Source of the DNA: CAYXVU01 sp964468725
GTDB taxonomy: Bacteria; Acidobacteriota; Blastocatellia; UBA7656
Assembly: GCA_964468725.1 (NCBI GenBank)
Contig: CAYXVU010000183.1
Coordinates: 1 to 12,210 of the forward strand
Direction of reading: 5' to 3'
Length of the DNA: 12,210 nt
Part shown: in pieces, positions 6,483 to 12,210 of the stretch
Layout: the number at the start of each line of letters is the position of its first letter
Numbering within the stretch: the first letter of the stretch is position 1
Notes under the pieces: generated by a model
Seen by the model: the letters and a program-made list of their open reading frames with translations, nothing else
Databases searched by the model: none
Told to the model about the DNA's origin: nothing
Program-made: the position numbers and the translations under genes

Positions 6483-8933
6483 ATGTTTAGAGTCAAATTA
6501 GTATCGGCAAGCAAACTCATCGCGCTCGGACTCTTTCTGGCGGTCTTAACGGCGCTCTCGGTCTATTTCATCAAGCGACCGAAGAAGGCGGAGCCCTTAG
6601 AAATTCCGAAGAAACTGGATGGGCCGGTCGTCGCAATCTTCAACAACACGCGCTATGCCCATGAGGTCGAAGGCGTGACGCGATTTGTCATCACCGCCGG
6701 AGTGGATAAGACCTATGCCGATGGCACGCACGAATTGGAACAGGTGCGGTTGGAGTCACACGGCACCGATGGCACGCGCAACGATGTGTTGACGGCGGAT
6801 CGCGCCAAAGTGAGCGACCCGGCTGACCTCAACAAATTGGACGCAGAGTTTTTAGACAATGTCGTCATTCAAATTGCCGACACCTTGATCGTGAAGACCT
6901 CTTATCTGCATTACGATCATCCCCAAGCGCGTGTGGATACGCCCGCGCCGATTGAGTTTGACGGCGAAGTGATGAAAGGCCGCGCCATCGGTGCGATCAT
7001 CGAATCGGCAGATGAACGCGCACAGTTGCTCAAAGACGTAGACGTAACCATCAAATCGGAATCCGAAAGAAAGAAGTTCGTTAAGCCAAGCCATCGAACG
7101 ACGCTCGCCCAAGTGCCGACCGAAACCGCCGAAGAGAAAGCTGCGCGCAAGGCTCGCAAACGCGCGCGCAAAGCCGCCCGCAAAGCCCGAAAGGAAGCGC
7201 AAGGATTGTTGGCAAAAGAGGCTTCGGGTAAGCGGCCAAAAGGGGCAAAGAAGACCGGCGACAAGGGGCAAGCGGCGAGCTTAACTGCCGACCGCCCGAC
7301 GCGCATACGGTGCACCAACGCCCTGCTCGAAAAACCGGCAGGCCGCCTCACCCTGACCGGCAATGTGCGCGTCGATCAGGAAGAGGACGAGATGCGCGCG
7401 GCGCGTATGGTCGGATTTTTCAACGCTGCCAGTCACATTGAACGCATCGAAGCGCGCGGGGACGCTTATCTGAAGCAAGCCGACAAGGCCGAGATTCAAG
7501 CTCCCGATATGGACTTCTTCTTTGAAGGCGCGGAACAGCTCTCGCGGGCGACGGCAACCGGCGGCGTGCAGACGCGTTCGCTCGGCGCTGCGACGCTGCG
7601 CGAAGCGCGAGCGAAAACGATGGAAGCGTTTTTCGAAGCGGGCTTGTTGGCGGCAATCAACGCCAACGGGGATGCGGCCATAACCGTACACGCGCCCGCG
7701 CCGAAGACCGAAAAGGACAACCCCGCACATCGTGAATTGACGGCGCAAGCCATTGCCATGCAGTTTTACCCGGATGGCAAATTCTTACAGGCTGCCGAAG
7801 CCACCGGCAACGCGCGACTCGTCGTTACGCCAAGCCGGGCAATGAAAGGCGCGGATAAAAAGACGATCACCGCTCCGCAGATGAATGCGCGGTTTTTCGA
7901 AGCGGACAACCGCCTGCAAACCTTCGTGGCAACCAACGGCGTGAAGGTCGAACTGCAACCGACGCTCACCGACGCGGGCGCGACGCGTACGACAACAAGT
8001 CAGCAACTGTCAGCGAGTTTCTTTGCCGATACGCAGGATGTCGAGCGGTTGGAGCAACAAGGCGATTTCAAATACAACGAAGCCGACCGCAACGCCTTGG
8101 CCGAGCGCGCGATTTACGACGGTCGCAATGAAGTCTTATGGCTGCGCGGCAAACGCCCCGTCGCGTGGGATGCGAAAGCGCGCACCCAAGCTGACGAGAT
8201 TGATTACGACCGCAAAAACGATGAAACCCATGCGCGCGGCGATGTGCGAACGACCTATTACAGCCGCGAGACGACCAACGATTCGACGCCGTTCAAAAAT
8301 ACCAAGTCGCCGATCTTTTTGACCGCCGAACGCGCCGACGCGCGCAACCGCGAGGGCATCGCCCTCTACACCGGCAACGCGCGTGGTTGGCAAGACGATA
8401 ACTTCGTCAAAGGTGATCGCATCGAGTTGTATGAAAAAGATAAACGCATGGTGGCGGTCGGCCAGGTTGAAAGCGCCCTGTATAACGCCAAGCAGCAGAC
8501 ATCAGATAATACCCGCGAGCGAGTTCCCGGTTTTGCTGAGGCCGAGAGCATGAGTTATTCGGACAGCGAACGCTTGGTGCGCTATGAAGGCAAAGCCAAA
8601 GCGCGGCAAGGGACGGATCGGATCGAAGGTGATGTCATCGAGGTGTTGCTGCAAAAAGAGAGCAACGAGGTCGAGCGATTAACGGCAACAGGCAGCGTGG
8701 CGCTCGCCCAACCGGGCAGGCGCGGCACGGGCGATAAGCTCGTCTATACAGACCATGATGGACGCGCAGTGTTGACCGGAAAAACTGCGCGGATTGATGA
8801 TGTTGAGAAGGGTACGGTCATGGGCGGTGAATTGACTTTCTATAGTCGCGATGATACGATCTCGGTGCAAAATCAGGAAGGAACAGGGCGTGTTCGATCA
8901 GCTCATCGGGTAACAAAAAACAGAGAAAAGTAA
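6483..8933 (+). CDS. LptC–LptA-like fusion, LPS transport periplasmic bridge protein
   Basis: The 816-residue product appears to join an LptC-like part to a long LptA/OstA-like part, which would together carry LPS from the LptBFG transporter across the periplasm. Residues 10-30 form a single N-terminal membrane anchor with no cleavage site, as in LptC. Residues about 48-200 resemble the LptC jellyroll. Residues 217-266 are a linker extremely rich in Lys, Arg and Ala. From about 268 onward lie about 14 strand-turn units with a recurring pattern such as LTGNVRV, EARGDAY, EATGNAR, HARGDVR and TATGSVAL, typical of OstA-like beta-jellyrolls. E. coli LptC (191 residues) and LptA (185) are far shorter. 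The ATG at 6483 has only a weak GCTGAG ribosome site. lptB follows after 11 bp, which supports the assignment. Identity of individual domains rests on pattern and context. Confidence 0.82.
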   Translation: MFRVKLVSASKLIALGLFLAVLTALSVYFIKRPKKAEPLEIPKKLDGPVVAIFNNTRYAHEVEGVTRFVITAGVDKTYADGTHELEQVRLESHGTDGTRNDVLTADRAKVSDPADLNKLDAEFLDNVVIQIADTLIVKTSYLHYDHPQARVDTPAPIEFDGEVMKGRAIGAIIESADERAQLLKDVDVTIKSESERKKFVKPSHRTTLAQVPTETAEEKAARKARKRARKAARKARKEAQGLLAKEASGKRPKGAKKTGDKGQAASLTADRPTRIRCTNALLEKPAGRLTLTGNVRVDQEEDEMRAARMVGFFNAASHIERIEARGDAYLKQADKAEIQAPDMDFFFEGAEQLSRATATGGVQTRSLGAATLREARAKTMEAFFEAGLLAAINANGDAAITVHAPAPKTEKDNPAHRELTAQAIAMQFYPDGKFLQAAEATGNARLVVTPSRAMKGADKKTITAPQMNARFFEADNRLQTFVATNGVKVELQPTLTDAGATRTTTSQQLSASFFADTQDVERLEQQGDFKYNEADRNALAERAIYDGRNEVLWLRGKRPVAWDAKARTQADEIDYDRKNDETHARGDVRTTYYSRETTNDSTPFKNTKSPIFLTAERADARNREGIALYTGNARGWQDDNFVKGDRIELYEKDKRMVAVGQVESALYNAKQQTSDNTRERVPGFAEAESMSYSDSERLVRYEGKAKARQGTDRIEGDVIEVLLQKESNEVERLTATGSVALAQPGRRGTGDKLVYTDHDGRAVLTGKTARIDDVEKGTVMGGELTFYSRDDTISVQNQEGTGRVRSAHRVTKNREK

Positions 8934-8944
8934 GAGCGCGAAAG

Positions 8945-9757
8945 ATGGTTGAAGATGTCTCGGTGATCGAACCCAAACCTGATAATGCGCTCGCGCCTGC
9001 GTCGTCTGCCGTCGCGCATCCCCCATCACAACAAGCGAGTACGCTCGCTGTGGAAGGGCTGAGAAAGTCCTACCGTAAGCGCGCCGTAGTGGCCGGTGTG
9101 TCGCTGGAGATCAAGCAGGGCGAAATCGTCGGGCTGTTGGGGCCGAACGGCGCTGGCAAAACGACCGTCTTTTATATGATCGTCGGGCTGGAAAAGCCCG
9201 ATCAAGGCAGCATCTTTCTGGATGCGAAAGAGATTTCCAAGCTGCCCATGTACTTGCGCGCTCGCAACGGCATCAGTTACCTGCCGCAGGAGGCGTCGGT
9301 CTTTCGCAAACTGACGGTCGAAGAGAACATCGTGCTGGTCTTGCAGACTTTATCGCTCAGTCGGCGCGAACGCGAGCACAAATTAGAAACGTTGTTGGAA
9401 GATTTTGACATCGAATATGTGCGGCACACGAAGGCTTATCAATTATCGGGCGGAGAGCGTCGCCGCACAGAGATTGCGCGCTGTCTGGTTATCGAGCCGC
9501 GCTTCATTTTGCTTGACGAGCCATTTGCCGGGATTGACCCCATTGCGGTGATTGATATACAACGCATTTTGCAGAAGTTGAAGGCGCGCGGCATCGGCGT
9601 CTTGATCACCGATCACAACGTGCGCGAGACGCTGGCCATAACCGATAGAGCGTATATAATAAACGAGGGAAAAATCTTCCGGGCGGGAACTCCAGAAGCC
9701 TTGACGCAGGACGAAGAAGTTAAACAAGTTTACTTGGGAGAGAACTTTAAAATGTGA
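8945..9757 (+). CDS. lptB: LPS export ABC transporter ATP-binding protein
   Basis: LptB is the cytoplasmic ATPase that drives extraction of LPS from the inner membrane by LptFG. The 270-residue product has Walker A GPNGAGKT (66-73), Q-loop Q115 in LPQEASVF, signature LSGGE (167-171), Walker B FILLDE (187-192) with the LptB-typical PFAGIDPIAV after it, and H-loop H224 in ITDHNVRETL. A non-conserved N-terminal tail of about 33 residues, rich in Ala, Pro and Ser, precedes the domain; E. coli LptB is 241 residues. The start ATG at 8945 is 11 bp after the fusion gene stop, with only a weak purine-rich stretch before it. No other in-frame ATG precedes the Walker A motif, although a non-ATG start cannot be excluded. 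lptF and lptG are not in this window. Confidence 0.96.
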   Translation: MVEDVSVIEPKPDNALAPASSAVAHPPSQQASTLAVEGLRKSYRKRAVVAGVSLEIKQGEIVGLLGPNGAGKTTVFYMIVGLEKPDQGSIFLDAKEISKLPMYLRARNGISYLPQEASVFRKLTVEENIVLVLQTLSLSRREREHKLETLLEDFDIEYVRHTKAYQLSGGERRRTEIARCLVIEPRFILLDEPFAGIDPIAVIDIQRILQKLKARGIGVLITDHNVRETLAITDRAYIINEGKIFRAGTPEALTQDEEVKQVYLGENFKM

Positions 9758-9814
9758 TTGGTCAGTTGTCCGTCCACGTCGTAGGGCGTGAAATTGCTGA
9801 CCTGTGATTTGGTT

Positions 9815-11368
9815 ATGTCCGTCAAACCACAACTCAATACGAGCCTTTCTCAGAGATTGGTTTTGACGCCACAGATGCGGCAACGCATCGAACTGTTGGC
9901 GATGACGAAGCTGGAATTGGCCGATATGGTGACGACCGAGTTGATCGCCAATCCAGTGCTGGATGAAGTTGCGCCGGGAGAAGCGCCTGACGGGCAGTCA
10001 TCATTGGCCGATGACATTGCCGCGATTGATGCGACGACCGCCGATTATGTCGCGCCCGAAAACAACTCGACAACGCCGGAAGCGGCGACCGACTTCCTGC
10101 CGCCAGGGGAACCGGTCGCAACGGCAGCCACAGATACGGCGGCGGCGGAGAGCGAAGTGGAGCCCGACCGCGAGCGCGACTCGTTTCAAGAGATTGATTT
10201 CGGCTCGACCTTTGAAGAGTATCTCGACCCCGGCTATAAAACTCACGAATACGAAGCCCGCGACGAAGTGTCATTCGAGAATCTGCTTACCCGTCGGCAA
10301 TCGCTGCCGGAACAACTTACCTGGCAATTACATCTGGCCGATGCCCCCGATGAAGTTCTCGAAGCCGGTGAAGCCATCATCGGCAACCTCGACGAAAATA
10401 CCGGCTTTCTTGACGCCACCATCGAAGAGATCGCCGCGCTCGGCCCGTGGCCGATTGAAACGGTCGAAAAAGCCTTATGGGTGGTGCAGCGCCTCGACCC
10501 GGTCGGCGTGGCAGCGCGCGATGCCCGGGAATCGCTCTTGATTCAACTCGAATACCTCGGCCAAGCCGAGCGCTTGGCCTATCAGATGGTGCGCGATCAT
10601 TTCGAAGGCTTGCAGACTCACAAACTCCCGGAGTTGGCCAAGACGTTGGGCGTGACGCTCGAACAGGTGCTCGAAGAGATGGAGGTCATCAAGCGCCTTG
10701 ACCCCAAACCGGGGCGCAAGTATTCGGCGGAAGAAGCGCAGCCGGTCGTCCCTGAAGTGACCATCGAAAAGCTTGGCGACGACTACCTCATTCGCTTCGA
10801 AGACGACGGCATGCCGCATCTGCGAATCAACCGCACCTATCGGCAGATGATGGAATCGAAAGAGTCTTCGAAAGAGACCCGCGACTACATCAAAGAGCGG
10901 TTCCGCTCGGCAGTTGATCTGCTCAAAAATATCGAACACCGCCGCCAAACCATCTATCGCGTCTGCCAATCCATCGTCGAACGCCAAACCGAATTCCTCG
11001 ACAAAGGCATCGAGTATTTGAAGCCGATGATGCTCAAAGATGTCGCCGAAGATATCGGCATGCATCTGAGCACGGTTTCGCGCGTCGTCAATCGCAAATA
11101 TGTGAATACTCCGCAAGGCGTCTATGAGTTGCGTCGGTTCTTTACCGAAGGGATGAAATCCGATACCGGCGAAGATGTATCAACGCGCGTCCTCAAATTG
11201 AAGATCAAAAAGATGATCGAAGCTGAGGACTCGCGCAGTCCCATCACCGATGACGAAATCGCCAAACGGCTGGCGCGCGACGGCGTCAAGATGAGTCGTC
11301 GCACCGTCGCCAAGTATCGAGATCAGATGCGAATCCCCGGTTCTCGTGAACGCCGATCTATCGTTTAA
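9815..11368 (+). CDS. rpoN: RNA polymerase sigma-54 factor
   Basis: Sigma-54 directs RNA polymerase to -24/-12 promoters that need AAA+ activators. Numbering from ATG at 9815 (517 residues): the N-terminal activator-interacting region with LSQRLVLTPQMRQRIELL is at about 10-27; an acidic, Ala/Thr/Pro-rich region II runs from about 52 to 150; the core-binding region is about 155-320; a helix-turn-helix lies at about 407-427 (LKDVAEDIGMHLSTVSRVVN); and the RpoN box SRRTVAKYR is at 494-502, against the usual ARRTVAKYR. Length is normal. A GTG at 9788 would add 9 residues, but conserved sequence begins after the ATG. The gap from lptB (57 bp) contains the inverted hexamers GGTCAG (9760-9765) and CTGACC (9797-9802). 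The lptB–rpoN pairing is the classic arrangement. Confidence 0.96.
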   Translation: MSVKPQLNTSLSQRLVLTPQMRQRIELLAMTKLELADMVTTELIANPVLDEVAPGEAPDGQSSLADDIAAIDATTADYVAPENNSTTPEAATDFLPPGEPVATAATDTAAAESEVEPDRERDSFQEIDFGSTFEEYLDPGYKTHEYEARDEVSFENLLTRRQSLPEQLTWQLHLADAPDEVLEAGEAIIGNLDENTGFLDATIEEIAALGPWPIETVEKALWVVQRLDPVGVAARDARESLLIQLEYLGQAERLAYQMVRDHFEGLQTHKLPELAKTLGVTLEQVLEEMEVIKRLDPKPGRKYSAEEAQPVVPEVTIEKLGDDYLIRFEDDGMPHLRINRTYRQMMESKESSKETRDYIKERFRSAVDLLKNIEHRRQTIYRVCQSIVERQTEFLDKGIEYLKPMMLKDVAEDIGMHLSTVSRVVNRKYVNTPQGVYELRRFFTEGMKSDTGEDVSTRVLKLKIKKMIEAEDSRSPITDDEIAKRLARDGVKMSRRTVAKYRDQMRIPGSRERRSIV

Positions 11369-11372
11369 CTCG

Positions 11373-11509
11373 GAAGTCAGAAGTCAGAATCTCTTCGAAC
11401 GCGAAACCAACCATGAGGCGCGATGGGGTCAGAACTTCAGGGAGTTGCCAACCATTCATCGGGCTTCAGCGAGGTTGCTGCGTTTGCCGCGATTTGGACT
11501 TCTGATTTC
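11373..11509. repeat. Inverted repeat filling the rpoN–hpf gap
   Basis: Arms of 19 nt at 11373-11391 and 11491-11509 are reverse complements at 16 of 19 positions. The left arm begins four bases after the rpoN stop and contains a tandem AGAAGTC. The right arm ends five bases before the hpf ribosome site. The 99-bp middle has no recognisable gene. If the arms pair in RNA, the structure could influence hpf translation or mark a boundary. It shares the heptamer TTCTGAC with the inverted repeat after recJ, suggesting a related dispersed repeat. Confidence 0.5.
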
Positions 11510-11514
11510 TTTTT

Positions 11515-11520
11515 AGGAGG
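11515..11520 (+). promoter_or_regulatory. Ribosome binding site of hpf
   Basis: A perfect AGGAGG lies 6 bases before ATG at 11527. It is the strongest ribosome site in the window and suggests high translation of hpf compared with its upstream neighbours, whose sites are weak. Confidence 0.85.
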
Positions 11521-11526
11521 CATAAT

Positions 11527-12060
11527 ATGGACTTTGAGTTCACCGGTCGTCACATTGACATTACCCCCGCCATCAAAACGCTTGCCCGCAACGAACTGCG
11601 TAAACTGGATCAGGTTCTCGATTCTGCGCCCATGCGCGCACACGTCATCTTATCATCCGAAAAACATCGCAAGCGCGCTGAAATTGTCATCTCATGGCGC
11701 GACAATACTTTTACCGGGGTGGCGGAAAACAGCGACCTCAATCAATCCATCGCCGCAGCCGCCAATAAAGTCGAGAAGCAGGTCTTAAAACTGAAGGGCA
11801 AGTTTCAATCGAAGAAACGCCTGAGAGCGCCGATCAATCAAGTCGCGCCGGTTCCCGGCGGACGCCTCGAAGCCGCGCCTCCCGCGCCGCGCATCATCCT
11901 CGCGCGCCGCTATCGCGTCAAGCCGATGATGCCGGAAGAAGCGGCGATCTTGCTCACCGATTCGGAAGACCAATTCATCGTGTTCCGTGATGCTGAAACC
12001 AATAAAGTCGGCGTTCTCTACCATCGCACCGATGGCAACTTTGGTCTGATCGAACCGTAA
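11527..12060 (+). CDS. hpf: Long-form ribosome hibernation promoting factor
   Basis: HPF binds the 30S decoding channel and, in its long form, pairs ribosomes into inactive 100S dimers in stationary phase. The 177-residue product has an S30AE domain at about 1-95 (begins MDFEFTGRHIDITPAI), a Pro/Ala-rich linker at about 96-123, and the C-terminal dimerisation domain at about 124-177. The latter contains the family pattern DQFIVFRD...VGVLYHRTDGNFGLI. The two-domain layout identifies it as long HPF rather than the short gamma-proteobacterial HPF or YfiA. Some annotation pipelines would call it raiA. The start ATG at 11527 is fixed by the perfect AGGAGG upstream. It lies 158 bp after rpoN, as in many lpt–rpoN clusters. 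Confidence 0.95.
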   Translation: MDFEFTGRHIDITPAIKTLARNELRKLDQVLDSAPMRAHVILSSEKHRKRAEIVISWRDNTFTGVAENSDLNQSIAAAANKVEKQVLKLKGKFQSKKRLRAPINQVAPVPGGRLEAAPPAPRIILARRYRVKPMMPEEAAILLTDSEDQFIVFRDAETNKVGVLYHRTDGNFGLIEP

Positions 12061-12075
12061 CCGGTGTCCGGATTG

Positions 12076-12112
12076 TGGTCAGGCACAGGCAAGCCCGAAC
12101 GGTCTCTGACCA
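12076..12112 (+). terminator. Weak hairpin after hpf
   Basis: TGGTCAG at 12076-12082 and CTGACCA at 12106-12112 form a perfect 7-bp stem with a 23-nt loop. TTTT follows at 12115-12118. The loop is long and the T-run short, so it may be an attenuator or chance. It lies in the 97-bp gap between hpf and the RapZ-like gene. Confidence 0.3.
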
Positions 12113-12157
12113 GATTTTGGACTCTCCTCCTGCACCCTGTAGTCGGTAAACTTGTTT

Positions 12158-12210
12158 ATGCCGGTTCCCGTCGTCATCATTACAGGCTTGAGTGGTTCGG
12201 GAATGTCTTC
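12158..12210 (+). CDS. P-loop protein, probably RapZ-like, 5' end only
   Basis: Only the first 17 complete codons are in the window. They read MPVPVVIITGLSGSGMS, a beta strand followed by a P-loop-like turn. VIITG[LM]SG.G is how RapZ/YvcJ-family nucleotide-binding proteins begin, and RapZ is the expected gene after hpf in lpt–rpoN clusters. In E. coli RapZ binds glucosamine-6-phosphate and controls GlmY/GlmZ small RNAs. The Walker A pattern GxxxxGK[ST] appears here as G10-LSGS-G15-M16-S17, with Met in place of the lysine. The ATG at 12158 is preferred; TTG at 12152 is in frame, and a TAG stands at 12140. No strong ribosome site is visible. A different P-loop kinase cannot be excluded from so short a piece. 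Confidence 0.6.
   Translation, partial: MPVPVVIITGLSGSGMS

Noticed and set aside
7140..7200. Repeated GCNCGCAAA-like stretch as a possible CRISPR or tandem DNA repeat
   Set aside because: It is the in-frame coding sequence of the Lys/Arg/Ala linker, with irregular unit length and no spacers.
10475..11116. Minus-strand open frame of 213 codons
   Set aside because: It is antisense to the rpoN core-binding and DNA-binding regions; long antisense frames are common in codon-biased GC-rich genes.
11369..11526. Sigma-54 -24/-12 promoter before hpf
   Set aside because: No GG-N10-GC element of the TGGCAC-N5-TTGC type was found at a sensible distance from the hpf start.

Overview
The window is 12.2 kb of densely coded, moderately GC-rich bacterial chromosome with two divergent gene blocks. 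No rRNA, tRNA, CRISPR array, transposase or phage gene was seen. The lpt, lnt and rpoN genes indicate a Gram-negative-type envelope. A very long LptC–LptA-like fusion followed by lptB, rpoN, hpf and a RapZ-like gene, together with a Uma2 gene, would fit Acidobacteriota. That assignment is inference from gene architecture and family feel, not from a search.

Leftward block (minus strand, read from about 4.4 kb down to 1): a Uma2-family putative nuclease gene with a good extended -10 promoter, then lipA (lipoyl synthase), lnt (apolipoprotein N-acyltransferase, overlapping lipA by 4 bp) and prfB (release factor 2). prfB carries the classic programmed +1 frameshift site and runs off the left edge about 10 codons before its expected end. 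Gaps are short (48 bp, overlap, 14 bp), so this reads as one operon. Only Uma2 lacks an obvious housekeeping role.

Rightward block (plus strand, from about 4.6 kb to the right edge): recJ (single-strand 5'-3' exonuclease), an 816-residue LptC–LptA-like fusion, lptB (LPS export ATPase), rpoN (sigma-54), hpf (long-form hibernation factor) and the first 17 complete codons of a P-loop gene that looks like rapZ. The order lptC/lptA–lptB–rpoN–hpf–rapZ is the conserved cluster known from Proteobacteria, here without a ptsN between hpf and rapZ and with recJ attached at the front. The lpt genes move lipopolysaccharide across the periplasm. rpoN, hpf and rapZ are regulatory genes linked to nitrogen, stationary-phase and envelope-precursor control in better-studied bacteria.

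No wholly new system is evident. The most interesting points are the LptCA fusion with about 14 repeated strand-turn units, a 27-nt inverted repeat that includes the recJ stop codon, a similar inverted repeat ending just before the hpf ribosome-binding site, a Walker A lysine apparently replaced by methionine in the RapZ-like gene, and an unexplained 75–80-residue N-terminal extension on Lnt.
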